DNA of 64,000 bases, taken from Grifola frondosa (lineage: Eukaryota; Basidiomycota; Agaricomycetes; Polyporales; Grifolaceae). The DNA is taken from NCBI GenBank assembly GCA_001683735.1, contig LUGG01000007.1, positions 1 through 64,000 of the forward strand, read 5' to 3'. The notes below the pieces were generated by a model. It was not told the origin of the DNA and made no database searches. It saw only the letters and a program-made list of their open reading frames with translations. Positions 10,211 to 22,810 of the stretch are shown in pieces. The position numbers and the translations under genes were made by a program. Position 1 is the stretch's first letter; every line of letters begins with the position of its first letter.

Positions 10211-13200
10211 CTAACTGAAGACGGAAGAATAGTTCACCCTCACCGATGGATTGGAAACAAAAAGTGTACGAAATTTAAGGCGGGTGTACGCCGTCGATAG
10301 CTGAACGTTACGATTGATTCTGTCCGTCACGAGAGCTTCTAACTCAACAATGCATTCACTACATCGGGCGTAAACTTCGCGCGCGTTCTCCAAGAGTGGT
10401 CGGATGTTTTCCGGCGACATTGCTAGCTTCATGTCTGGTAAAGTGGTCGTATCCAAGGCTGAGCTATGGTACGCCGATGTCTGCGGCGGCGCCGAACGGA
10501 CAGATCCGGACTGATGAGATCGATTTCGAGACGACGGTTGACGACGACTAGGGCTAGGTGCAGACTGTTTCCCTCGAGAAGGTGGTCGAGTTGGACGTTC
10601 TTGAACGTCGGACAGCTTGGTCGAGCGGGAATATGATGAGGGAGATTGAGGATGTGCCGACTGAGGAGACGACTCCGTCCATATGGAGGAATGAGACGCA
10701 TTGGACAGTTCTCGATGTCCAGCGGAATCCTGCCAGTTTGTCTGCTGCAAGATATATGGAGATCTCCCTTTCCTGCCCTTCACAGTCAGCGTACCATCCG
10801 CAGGAATTCCTAATGCCCGTGCCGCATGATCTATGTCTGAGAGGGCTCGATGCGATGCCAGTCTTCTTCGCCAACACTTGCACCGCTTGTGTTCGCGGAG
10901 CCTCCACTCCCAGTGGCAATTCCCGCGCTCCTAACGTCGTCAACAGAACGGTCTGGCCTTGAACTCAGGGTTTGGTCTTCTGTCCTAGTCGGAAGATCGA
11001 AGCCAACGACGGACGCCGGGGAGACTTGTGCGGTAGCGATGGCGTGGTTCCGTATGGCGAGTTAGGATGCTTTTGACTTCTCGACGCCATGAGCTCTGGG
11101 CCCGAACTTGTTTTCGCGCGTCGACGCTGGATGAGTGATTGAGGCCTAAGAGGATGAGGCAGGTTACAGGAAGATTTGGTACCCGCGGCCGACAAGGAAG
11201 TAGCGGAAGGAGGCGCGGGGCTTGATGACTGTGAATGCGATTGTTCAGAGTAGCTCTTCTTCAATGATCTGAGCATGTCGCGCAGGCCTCTCATACCAAG
11301 CCGGCTGCTATGCCGCTTCTTGTGCCGGATGTAGCGGATGCTGATGTTTGCGTAGACTCTTCACTTGGGAGGGTAATCGTGCTATTCATCGCGTCGCCCC
11401 AGCGCCAGTCGCGGTTGATCGAGTCTTCTTCGGGTATATGTGCATCTAAATTCATTGTCGCGGAGGAGTCCGAATTGTTTAGCATCTCGCGCAGTAGATG
11501 CAATTGTCGTTGGCTCAAATCATGCCGTCCAGTTGATGCTCGCCATTGAGATGAAATTGGGGGGCTTGTAGGAGACGGCGAACCTAATGCTGACGGCGGC
11601 GGGTTCACGATGGGTTTTGACTCGTCACCTGCAAGCGTTACGGCTCGTTCGCGACTCTTTCTACCCTCGACTGTTGTTGGCACAACCGGCGCAGACTGAC
11701 TGGATGATGGTGGGGATGCTGACGTCGTAGCAGCAGGCCCACCGCCACCGATATCGATAAGCAACTCGGCACATTCCCAAGAGATTCGATATTTGGATTC
11801 GATGTTGAGTAGCGCCAACATAAGTTGGCCTGACGACTGCGCAGGTGGACCCGGGCTCGTATTGGAGCGGGAGCGAGGCTTCGGAAGGTGAAACAGAGGT
11901 GGCGAGATAGCTCTAGACGAAGGTGGTTGTGTACTGCTGATAAGCGTTTGAACTTGACCAATCAAAGCACAATAGGTGCCCTGGAGTTGCTTTAACTCTG
12001 CAGAACCGATGTGAGCTAGACAAGGATTGCATGTATTGAGATGCTTACGTTCTACACTTGTTGCAAACTCCCGTACCATTCCGAGGTCTCTGCGCAAACC
12101 GACCTGAGCTTGGCTAATTCGCGGAGGTATTTTCAAATCGCCTAGCGAATTGCGCCTCGGCACCGAAGCAACGTTCTCGCTCTCGCGCTCCTTGGGCAGC
12201 TGCGTCGAACGTCCGAGTGAAGCCACTTGCTGAGGCGAAGTTGAGATCTTCGTCCTTATAGGAGATGGTGAAGGTGAAGCAATGGGCGCAGAAGACGATG
12301 ATCCCATTGTAACAGTAGTAGACGACGGACCGGCCGAGGAGCGAGAAGAGAGTGTTGGATGTGAGCGCGATGATTCTAGCTGGCGTTCGTCAGAGTTACT
12401 CTTCGTATGTGTTGACTGGGCAGGGCGGAACGGGTCGTCGCGCATGGGTATGTGGTGGCGATGGGGGTTGTAGCTCGATTGGGGGAAGGAGAATGTCTTG
12501 CGAACTTCGCACTACTCGTGAAGGAGGGCGGGGAGTTGTCTGGTCCTCCAGCGGCTCGTGATCCTCAACCGATGTCACTGTATACGAATGCTGACTCTCA
12601 TTCGGCGCAGAGCTCTCTGTCCGCTTGTGCTTCGCGCTACCGACGAGGCTGATACGACGCACGCCACCCATGAAACTTCGATTCCCGTGCTCTTTCTCCT
12701 TTTCGTGCTCCTGCTCCTTAACAGCGTCTGCTGCGCGACGAACATCTTTCGAGCGACCTTCCCGAGTCTTGCTCATTCTGCTAACGTCTTCGACACTGGC
12801 AGACGCCGACCGTTGCCTCGAGCTAGACCGACTGCTCGAAGTACGAGACCCCCCTGACGTGCCTTGTCCATGAGATGCATGGCGCGGGGCAGGAGGTCTT
12901 AAGATCCAGCTTGAAGTGGGAGAACTCGCAACCTGCATCGACGCAGGGCGTCGCGGTGCACCAAATAGCAGCGCAGGTGCAGGTAGTTCGTGATCTGCCA
13001 TTGAAACATCTGCATATCTCGAAAAAGCCTGTTTGAGGCTCGGCTCGTGCCTTCTCCTGCATGATGTCGGTGCCTGCTTCGGCGCGAAGGTGAGCCAGGT
13101 TGACGCCCATCATGAAAAGGAATTTATCAACGCTTTTCTCATGTCGAAGGGCCGAGGGGTGCTGAGTGGCGAAGCCCGGCCCAGGACCGCCGCCACCACC

Positions 13201-14341
13201 TTGAAAAAACCAGCCGTTCTTGGAAGAAGAAGGTGGTGTGGATGGGATAGGTACGGGAAACGACGCATGAGTATGATCCTGCTCGTGCTCGCTTTCCTGC
13301 TTAGTCTCGTACAGGGCAACTTCAGATGGTCCCGTGCTCGCGCGCTTCCTGCGACCCGCCCCCCACTTTTTCCCGACAGAGCCAATGCGAGAAAGAAGGG
13401 GCGTCTTAGTGAAAGTAGGGGCCGAAGCAGGTATGGGACCTGTGGAATGGTCATCGGACGGTGCTGGTGGCGGTGAAGAGTTCTGCTGTTCAGGTGTCGG
13501 CGGTCGATGGGGCACTTCGGCGCGGTCATCTAATTCATATATGTTGTCCTCGAGAGGCAAGGGAGGCCGCGACTTCTTGCGAAGTCGGCGGCGTTCACGG
13601 TGAATGGGAGGACTTGGAGGAAGCAAGGCGAGGCGAGCTGTGGAGCTGCCTGATGACAGCGTTGGACGAAGAGCAAGGTGGGCTGTGGAGGAGTAAGAAT
13701 GACCGGCGACAGAGTCGCGACCGCCTGTAGATGAAACAGGCACAGAGAACACCGAAGCGGTAGGAGAACGAGGAAATGGGGAGGGCAGAGGTGGAAGTGG
13801 TGGGGGAGGGAAATCGCTCGGAAGGCTGAACGGCATACCGCGCGAGCGAGAGGTGACCGTGCGGTCCTCTTCCTTGTCCGCAAACCCAAAGCCATCATCC
13901 TCATCTGACGATCCCCAAGATTCTCGACGTCGAGGTATCTTTCTCCGTGGGGATGTTCTTGCGTTGTCCTCAAAGTCTTCGTCCCAGTTCTCGGTCTGGG
14001 GCGAACCACCTCTCGCGCGGGATGGTCTACTCATGGGGGAATCAGTCCCATCCTGAAAATCGTCGTCCCAGTTCTCTGTGTGATATGTGGGCCGCTTGGA
14101 AGGAGTGGACGGGCCAGCGTCGGTACAACGTCTTAGGGTATTCTTCTTGTCTCTGGCAAGGGGTGTCGTAGTTGTATGACGCGTCTCCACTAATCCATCG
14201 GAATGGGACTCATGATTCTGTTCGGGCTCAAAGTCCTCGTCCCAGTTCTCAGAGGGTCCTGTTCGAGAGACAACACGTCAGTCGCAGATAACGCTGCAGC
14301 TGCGTCAAGAACGGACCTGGAGTGGCTGAGGGTGCGCTCAT
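10211..14341 (-). CDS. Large low-complexity protein with repeated ENWD(E/D)DF motifs (possibly septation/mitotic-exit associated)
   Basis: Exon 1 is 14341-14317 (MSAPSATPG), spliced to exon 2 at 14258, which begins PSENWDEDFEPE. Two more copies follow, ENWDDDFQDG and ENWDEDFEDN, then RESWGSSDEDDGFGF. The rest is long and Pro/Ser-rich, with islands that look conserved: LLSRIGSVGKKWG, MGVNLAHLRAEAG, SRYADVSMADHELP, YRISWECAELLIDIGG, HDLSQRQLHLLREML, SRLGMRGLRDMLRSLKKS, DIDHAARALGIPADG, and near the end PENIRPLLENAREVYARCSE. An in-frame intron is visible at 12048-11998. Reading on through these islands requires frame changes without convincing introns near 13055, 12430, 11325 and 10830. These could be sequence errors, unrecognised introns, or decay. 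Repeated ENWDDDF motifs recall fungal Byr4/Bfa1-type SIN/MEN regulators, but I did not see that family's conserved core, so the function is tentative. The extent is approximate. Confidence 0.6.
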
Positions 14342-14653
14342 GCGAGCGGTGAACACAAGATAACTCGATAATTGGCCTGAGTCTGCGGCGCCGTAGGAAA
14401 TAAGTATGCAGCTGTTGGGAGGTCGACGTGCTCAAAGGAATTTACATAAAGCAACAGCAGTCGAACAAGAGGCAGGCGTTGCTCGGTCTTCACATCGCGA
14501 AACAAGCGCTTACCGACTTGGCAATTTCCGAGCTTGAGCGCGCGGAATCTTCGCATCAATACTGTTGTCGATAACGACGAGGACAACAACGACATAACTT
14601 TGCCAGCTCATACCGTCGTGAAAGAATCTTATTTGCTCTAGCCTGCTTGCTAC
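14342..14653. promoter_or_regulatory. Shared divergent promoter region
   Basis: A 312-bp interval between the divergent starts at 14341 (minus) and 14654 (plus) must carry both core promoters. I see no confident element in it. Confidence 0.45.
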
Positions 14654-15201
14654 ATGATTGCCGCGCTCTCTAAAAGCGACATATATGCAGCTTTATATGG
14701 TCGTCACGATGAAAGATATCATTGGGCTTTCATCCTCGCCACCGACGACGTTTCCGGCTACAAATATCATGCTAGCAACCTCGAGAATCCTGCCGTGTGG
14801 CAGTATGTATGTGAACCATTTGACACTACCAAAGAATGGAAACCACTCGTCATTCTTGCGAAACTTGGTACGCACCCTCGTGTTCATGATCCGGTGTTTG
14901 ACGCTAATTTTATGTCACGTTTATTGCAGGCCGTTGTCCACCGAACGTATCTACATCTGATTTGGATAGGCTCTTCCGTTCTATCCCTCTGCAAACGCCT
15001 GAAAGTGATGCGCCACATCCCTTTACATGCCGCATCTGGTTTCGTACTGCCATGCGCGCACTAAATGATCACAACATCCTGAGCTGTGTTTCTGTCTCCG
15101 CCCTCGAATGGGAGCTTGTAGACCTCGCTAACGATAACGCCACTGCCGTTGGCCTCGGTCGACCATGGAAGCTTTATGTCGAGCTTAGGTCGTGTAAATG
15201 A
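14654..15201 (+). CDS. Small DUF6914-like fungal protein
   Basis: Two exons, 14654-14867 and 14930-15201, with a 62-bp GTACGC...CAG intron; the spliced frame is exact and gives 161 residues. Visible blocks are DIYAALYGR, ERYHWAFILA, YKYHASNLENPAVWQY, the hinge after the intron (DRLFRSIPLQ), FTCRIWFRTAMRAL and the C-terminal LEWELVDLANDNA. An early YHWAF histidine block with a later CRxW block is typical of a widespread short Agaricomycete family I associate with DUF6914, whose biochemical role is unknown to me. There is no signal peptide or membrane segment. It is divergently arranged with the large minus-strand gene, and the frame is intact. Confidence 0.65.
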
Positions 15202-18200
15202 AAGCCATCAAGCTTCTCCTCATACTCTTATTCTTTGTTCAATCGATATATGGTGGGGAAATAGAGTTCTTGTCGTGTGATTCCTAGCTTCCCTCTCGGA
15301 CTACATAGCTCAGTGGATCATGATACGTACAGTCCGTCATGGATGTCGTGATATATGATTTTATCGAATACTTACCTCTGAGTGTGTATGTGATAAGACG
15401 CTGCGTCGCGTGCATTTGCAATGACTGCTCCGACATTATTGGGAATGGACAGCGAATATGGCCACGTCCTTGCCTTGCGTTCTTCCTCTACAAGTATTTG
15501 CCGCTAGTCTAGGACTTTCAACGTTAACGGCGCCGGAAGTTGTCTTGATACAGATCGAGAGGCATCCATAGTTATCACGGACTGCAGAAGCGTGCGGCAA
15601 ATCTATTATAAATTCATCTGGCAAAAGCTGGATATTTTGACAGCTGTTCATGAGGGTGGTCCGATCGGCATTGGTTGAACATCTTCAGCTAGGAATCCAA
15701 TTGAAGCTTTACGCTGGAACAGCGAAGCATGGGCCGTTCCATGGACCGTAATAATCTATATCCCTACCGTCAGTTATCTCTGTATTCTCTCGCCGAAAAA
15801 CTCCCAATAGTACCTTAACTAGTTGTGCGCTTCGACACCCGACTGCTCTAGAATAGCTGAATGATCAAGCGTGACAAGCTTCGATATCGCAGTAAGTATA
15901 TGGCCAAAACCTGCACTCGCAGAAATTGCTCGTGGAACTTAACTGTATCGTGTCACGCCAAATGTCCGCTTCAGATATCCGGAGAATGGATAATATTTAC
16001 TTAAGAAACAACGGTTCAAATAATTGAGGCAGATCAACAATTTGAACAGACATACTGCAAGATGCCTTTTTGACCGGTGCAAGTGAGAATATTGATGGAA
16101 AAATGTGTACAACCACTCTTATGGGGCTCAGTGCAAAGTTGTTCGATCGGTAATCGCTGAAATTGACGATATCCGTCAGACAGCACAGGAAATTTATTTG
16201 AGTATTACTTACAAGCCCATCATGATATCGAACCATTTGAGGCGACATAATTTCAATCACCGACTTCACTGTGCCACACATTCTGCAGGGGATGAGATAC
16301 TCGAACCTGGTACCTGGTATACCGTGTCAATTGATGTAAAGGATTGAGGCATACATGACGTCGAACATTAAGAGCATCGCCGAAAATGTAGACAGACTGA
16401 AGCATACATGGTTGAACATTGAGCATCGAAGAGAATAGTAGTCATTTAGTATTTGAGTGCGATGTTCAACGTTGTTTCAGGACGACATTGACCGGCGTTT
16501 GCCGAAACAACTTCGCCTCTCCTACCTACCTCACAAACGCAACACAAACGTATGATACAGAACTCACGAACGCCTATTAGCTGTATTGTTTCAGCGAATT
16601 TGAATAGTCATCAAATGTCGACTGGCGTTTCAATACTCTCCTGTAAACCTAACGTCCATCCACAGGCACCGTTTCGGACAAACGCTGGGGATTTGAGTCA
16701 GTCATCTTACTTCGGCGAGCATGGACTAACGAAATGAAGCCCAGACATTCAATTATTCATAAGTTCTTCGCAACATTCAACATCAATCTGTAGACCCACC
16801 GTGTACTCGCATCTGTCAGATTTCTCCGCCCCGGAACGCATTTTTCCAGTGATCTCTCGAGCGATTGCTCGAATCCGGATCTAAACTTGCTTCACAAGGT
16901 ATCTACGTCCCACGGATCTTCTCCTAATACACCACATGGTTCTGGCCTAGAAAGCGCTCTCACCGGTGCGTTTGACATTGTGTAGGTACCAAATGTCCCC
17001 GCCACACAACCTAGATCACGTACTTGATGCATCACAGATGACTGCAGGCTTCTTGTGAGCATATTTCGTGCATGATTATCTATATCCCGATCCCATGACC
17101 GGACACTGTTACGACTCTCCCCGTGTCTTCTGCAGACTCATAGCGTCAATATCCAATGAGACCCGATGCGTGCGGCAGTTCCGTCATGATGAGCCGTGCT
17201 AACGCAGCGCAGAGTATCAAGCCGTCACCTCTTCTCCAAGCCGTCGAGAATTCCATGCCAGTCGCGCGCTATGGCGGTTGAAGATATATCACCCGCAGAC
17301 CTTGCTTCTGCATGATATCAAGGAGTCGCGATGGGTTGCCCCTCGGACCGACCGCCTTGACGTTGCCCACCAAAATCTATTTTGCATCGTCGACCCTCGG
17401 ATCATGCCTGTCGTCCCGCGCAAAACGTCTGCCGACTTGACACAGACGAGGACCGCGACTGAGTTGCGACACAATCCGACCCCGCGCGAAATCTCTGGTC
17501 CTGCCACTTTGGCATCGCATTCCGGGGCGATCAGTCCAGTGCACCAGAGTCGTCGGCGCATCGTCGCGTCGAAGCGCGCATCGTCACGTCGACCGCAGCG
17601 CCATCGAAGATCAGGCAACGCCTTCCCCTTCTTCATCATCTCGGTGCGACGTTGCGCCGGGTCCCGTCCTTCCCATCTGCGCCGCGCGTTCCCAGCAGCG
17701 CTGCTGATCCCTTCGACACAGAAAGTTCGGCGAAAGGGCTGCAGGCGCTCGCTGCTGATCGCATCTGCCCGAGTCTGTTTGACAGGTGCTGCGCGAGCTG
17801 GCGTGTGGCTGAGGCCACTCTGTCTTCGTGATCAACGCCGCCACGAAATCCCATCCGTCGCATGCACTGGCCCCTGTACATCTCCGCGACAGCGCCACAG
17901 GATGATCTGAGCTCCACCCTCTGATCGCGAGTATCTGGTTTGGCGCGTATGGAACATTGCACATTGCAAACGAAGGGATACATACAAATACGTATGTGAA
18001 CTATGTACAACGCAGCGATTAAGATTAAGGCGTAAATAGATATAGTGATACACAAGAAGATGATCTATGCCAAGGAGCAAGATAGGGGTCTGATCAGCGC
18101 ACAGCCATGCAATGAGGACAATATCAGAACGGGAGACAGGGATGGTGCTGGGAAGATGGTGGCGGTGGATGGCGATAATCGCCATGGCACGGTGCGGCCT

Positions 18201-18415
18201 GTCAGTATGGTATACACGAATTCTTACAACAACAATGGTACATCCTATGACTGTGAGGGTAACGTAGTGTATTGTATCACGAGATGCAGAGTTGAGTGAC
18301 GGTGGCAGCGCACAGAGCAAGGTCCGGTCGGAGACATGTGTGAAGCGGAGGATGAGGGCGGCTCGTCGGAGATGTTTGGGGTGAGTCAAGATATGCATGG
18401 GTGTCGGTGAATCAT
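15202..18415. other. Long intergenic stretch, no supported gene
   Basis: Mostly AT-balanced sequence to about 17 kb, then GC-rich to about 17.9 kb. A 210-codon plus-strand frame at 17278-17910 and overlapping minus-strand frames are arginine-rich and resemble no family, as expected of chance frames in GC-rich DNA. There is no recognisable transposon or RNA gene. Confidence 0.4.
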
Positions 18416-20885
18416 TCAGATGACGTTCACACTCTGAAGGTGTGCACGTAGGATGCCTTCGCGGACTGGTATCACGGACAAAGCACAATCACCATCAGAC
18501 AGTGAAATTGTCGACGTCCATGTGAAGCTTACCACCAACAAGGATTGCGGATGTAGACCGCGTGTCCTGCACCGGAATTGTGAAATTCGACAACAATGAC
18601 AACAAATAGAGAAAACTCACGATGACGGACGTCTCGTGCCAGTAGAACGGCCGCATCTTTGGTGACAGTCTCTTCTGCGTCTCTTCAGAATACGTACTAC
18701 ACCGTTAGGTCACAGCGGACTTACGTGATAACCGCGGAACTTGTCTCTAAAGTCTGCACACAAACATGAGCACTAGACACGCACTAGACACGTGGAACGA
18801 TCGCACGAACGCACATTTCGTGACGTGTTGGATATCATTTGGCTGGTCGCCGTAGCTCGGGACATACTTGACCACCCGGATACCCGCGGCGAGCGTCGCT
18901 TGGAGAATATCCATCTGCACATAATGCTTGTCAGCAAATTTACTCGCGGCCGCGGGAACGGGAGAAGCATGAAATGAGGCGGAGTAGCATGACGACCGAG
19001 TGGGCTTCTCGGCCCCTCGGTGATAGAACGCAAGAAACTGGAGGAAATGAAAGAACCTTGTTCAGGAACAATATGAGCGTGGTCTTTGAAAGGAGCGTGT
19101 TCTGGCATATCTCGCGCCACAGTGATATCGAATCTTCCTGTGAGGCGAACAGCGACATCACGCGAACGACATCGCGTGAACGACACAATAGATCGCGTAC
19201 GAGTGAGGCAGGTTCGGGGCGCCATGTGGGTGCATGTGGACGATCGTGCGGGACGAGAGAGGTGATAATGCGCCACAATCGCGCAGCGAGTAGGTAATAG
19301 AAGGATATCATAGATGAAATCAGACCGACGACTTGGAACAAAAAATCAAAACGCACCAGTCTATTAACTTTAGGGTCCTCCTCAAGTGTAAGGTTAAACG
19401 CGAGCGGCGCGAGGAAGATGATCGCCTGTACATCATCAAAGTACGGGATCCAATGTGGGCGCTGCGGAAAGTTGCGGTTAGGGCGCGAGATGGGCGGTGC
19501 GAAGGGCGAGCACGAGTGGGAAACGTACGTTGCTGCGACTTCCGCCGACATCGTAGATGTACCACTCGGAGCCGGGCAGCGCGCCTGCAGGAAGGTGAGG
19601 ACATGTAGAAGACGCAGCAGACGCAGCAGAAGACTTACCGCTCTCCATTGTGAAACGATGCTCTTCGACGCCGAGGGTTCGCAAACGCGCGCGTACGATA
19701 TCGTCTGCGCGTATACGAACACGTACTCTTGCATAACGACATCAATTGCGGAAGATGCCAAGACACTCACCATCAGAGGGCTCGTATGCCCATGTAGCAA
19801 TACGCGCGGCATCGTTGAGGAAGCTGTGCGGTATCAGGTTCGCGCTGCGGTCAACGGAGACGAGACACGGAGAAACTCACAAGCCGGGCATGTCCTGAAG
19901 CCGCACATTGTGCTTCTTGAGCACCGCTCTGACGACCGGATCTTCCCACAGCGCCACAATGTCGTCCTTGCATGCGGCGAGCACCGTTGTGGGGTCGTCG
20001 GAATGGCGTCCGTCGCTGGTGCCCGGGCGGGAACCGCCCTTCATCGCGGAGGGTGGCGTGATCGCGCCATTCTTGCCGGAGGATGGCGGGGAGTTCGCAT
20101 TGATGGCGGCGAGGACGCCCTTCCAGCCGCTGCCCGCACGCACGCAGACGTCGTGCAACTTCTCGTTAGCCTCGGGGAGGAGGCGTTTAGTGAGCTGTTC
20201 TTCGATGGGGAGCAGCGCGGAGAGACGCATGCGCATGCGGCGATGGGAGTCGGTGAGCGGAGATGTAGAGAAACGGACGCCAGCAGGGGGGGCGCGACCG
20301 GCGACACCCTTGCCCTTGGCGATGGAGGAGGCGGAGGGAGCGGACTGGACGGAGGACTCCCATTCTTCTTGGAGGACCTCGAGAAGGCGCTTGATGGACC
20401 TGTGCGAGGTCAGAGACTCGGAGATGAGACCGGGCGAGGTGAAGCATACCTGATCAGATTGAGTTGAATGATGGTCTTCCACGCGTTGCGCTCGTTGCGG
20501 AAGTGAGATGGGGAAAAGGCTAACTGGAAGTCTATGGAGGAGGGGAATGAGCATGGGGGGCTTAGCAGGAAACCGAGTACGTACTCTTGAGCGTGGTGCT
20601 CTTGCCTGACTCTGCCTGACCTGGGGAAGGGGGAGTGAGTGGACACGGGGAGGAGGGGAGGAGAGACGGACCAAGGAGGAGGATTTTGATGGCCTTTTTC
20701 CGTCTGTCGAAGGCCTTCTTGGACTCCTGGATGCTCTCGTCGATCTCATGGGACACGCGCTGTGCCTCTTGTTGCTGGTGGAGTCTGATGGCGCGGTCGT
20801 CAGGAGATTCGTCTGGCGGGGGCTCGAGGGCCTGTGCGAGGGGGTCGTCGTTGTCGGTGGCGGACCAGAAGGGTTTTGAAGCCAT
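18416..20885 (-). CDS. Divergent heterotrimeric G-protein alpha subunit
   Basis: Fourteen exons: 20885-20672, 20620-20585, 20531-20450, 20399-19881, 19823-19771, 19704-19639, 19584-19529, 19461-19357, 19137-19057, 18914-18815, 18753-18725, 18674-18621, 18566-18533, 18465-18416. They sum to 1,479 nt, an exact 492 codons plus stop. Motifs in order: P-loop KILLLGQAESGKSTTLK (residues about 66-82); a helical domain enlarged by a low-complexity insertion (about 125-255); switch I DDIVRARLRTLG with Arg308 and Thr311; switch II DVGGSRS at 335-341; FLNKMD (401-406); and the TSV element (462-464). The C-terminus is LRAHLQSVNVI. The switch II residue that is normally the catalytic glutamine (DVGGQ) is Ser339, and position 2 is Ala, so there is no N-myristoylation glycine. 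Usual length is about 350 aa. All of this fits the expanded atypical G-alpha group of mushrooms. Predicted role: GTP-binding signal transducer at the membrane, with GTP hydrolysis probably slow or differently catalysed. Confidence 0.93.
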
Positions 20886-22810
20886 GGAGAGGAGTCGGGG
20901 GAGGGATGCGACGACGGGAAGGGAGCAAGTGGTGAACCGAGCTGTCGACCAAGTTGCCTACCAAGCTGTCTTTCAGAGGCGGTGTCCAACTTCCGCCACT
21001 TTCATGGGTTAGGGGTACAAATAATTTCCGGCAGATCAGTCACACGCCGTCACGCGTCGTTTGCCAAATAGAGCAAGCCCGTGCTGAGTGCATGGAGTGC
21101 ACCTTCCTCACTTGGAGCGATCGCTGTTGAAACGAAGCGAGGAGCATCAACGCGTCTCCCCTGGTTGTTCCTTGCATCCAGCTTGCATTGAACACAACTC
21201 TCACTGCGACGCGTTTCACCCACTTCCGTCCGTCGATTCGACCCTCGCCGCGCAACGTGCACGTCCATCGATGTCGTGCTCACTCATTTGTCCGCTACCA
21301 TCTTCAATTCATCGCCTCCATGCATACTAAAGAGAGGACATGTGGCTTTCATTTCTGCCATCTTCATCGCATCACGGGCTCTTCTCCATCAAAAACTTGT
21401 TCGTGCGAACAATTCGATGTATTAACGGCTCTTTGACAGATAATAATTGCTCCCATGTACATGGTGATGAGCCCTCCATCTTTCCGTATGCTTCCCTCAA
21501 AAAATTTTTCTGCCTCGAGGTGAGTACTGATGCAAGTAAATTCTCATCCCCGACTGGACTGCGTTCTCGTGATTTTTCCCACTCGTCGTCTTCCTTGATC
21601 GCTTCAACAGTCAACCTAAAGTTGCCACTATTCTGCTTGTGAAACGGGAAGCAGGCACGGCGCACCGCCTCCCTCCATCGCACGTCTTGTGCCAACGAGT
21701 CGGCTGTTTCTCCCGGCAGTGTTCGGTATACCGGGTCGTACTACTCTTCTCAGTGATGTATAATCATCCAGCCGTCGAGTACGGTGATATCGTGGGATTG
21801 AACCTTACTCGAGGGGCCGTTAGTTCTCTTACGCTACGTCGCAAGGTGAGTGCCGCTTCAGGTGAGCTCTCACAATCTCGAATTCTTCCCTTCCGTGATA
21901 CTGAAGCTTCGCCTACACTACTGACATAGGCACAGACGACAGCCTGATCCGAAATCGTTATTTTCAACCCTCCGGTCAGTGTTGGTGACGAAATTTTAAT
22001 CGCTGACGTGGTCGAGGAAATTCATCGATGCGCCTCGTCCCTTCTATCTTCCACATGTCCATGAAAAATCTCAACATGATTGTCCCGGAACGGGTAGCTG
22101 ACGGCTTACCAACGCTTATCAACGTCGTCCTATAGGACTAGGCCACATCGATGATCTGAGCAATATATCACGCCAGGTGTGGTGTCCATTCATCCAAAGT
22201 TACTGATTAGCGCCCACGCCTCGTTCTCTCCTGTTCCCGAGCGCTCTCGCTCTATCGTCTCTGTCTCCGGTTGGTATGCGAGTATCTTTGTCAAGAAGAG
22301 TCTGTGCCCTTGCATCTCCTTGAAGAAATTGCAATTCTGTCCTGGAGTATCGGGAATCCCAGAGGCCGCGAGCCGGAATGGCAATATCTGAACTATATCA
22401 CCAGCCATGGCCAGCTTGCCGTGCACGGCTTGTCAGCTAACGTACGTTGTCCTTTTTAGAATTAACCGTGTGCAGGTTACTGCTAGTACTAGGCTGCTAG
22501 TACTTGGACTCAGTCTGTGGCAAGGGCGTGCGGGCGGCGTTGTGTTCAGAAGGCGTGGTGGCGAACAACGAAGACAGGGTTAGGTTTCGGAGATCACATG
22601 ACGACCTACTACTGAGAGCGGAGAGTCTTCGCAGAGATAGCTCAGGCCCACCATCGTCTTCGCAAGAGCCCACGCTGTTGCTTCGTTGAATGGTTGCCGT
22701 CGTCGTTGCCGTCTTCTCACAGCCCCCCGGAATTCCATCGGAACGCCGCCTGCCGCCAACCATCTTACATCTCCTTCGCTGCCACTGCCTTCACCGCTCT
22801 CCGGCAGATC
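20886..22810. other. Intergenic between G-alpha and acetamidase genes
   Basis: Upstream of the minus-strand G-alpha gene, three ACGCGT hexamers occur at 21052, 21150 and 21209. Patches of open frame at 21340-22460 on both strands look faintly coding, with possible short introns, but no family is recognisable and no single model holds. Confidence 0.4.

Noticed and set aside
17278..17910. 210-codon plus-strand frame
   Set aside because: Arg-rich, with competing frames on the other strand in GC-rich DNA. No motif, family or splice support.
18940..19812. 290-codon minus-strand frame over the G-alpha gene
   Set aside because: It runs through introns and exons of the G-alpha gene in mixed frames; the 14-exon model explains the conserved motifs exactly.
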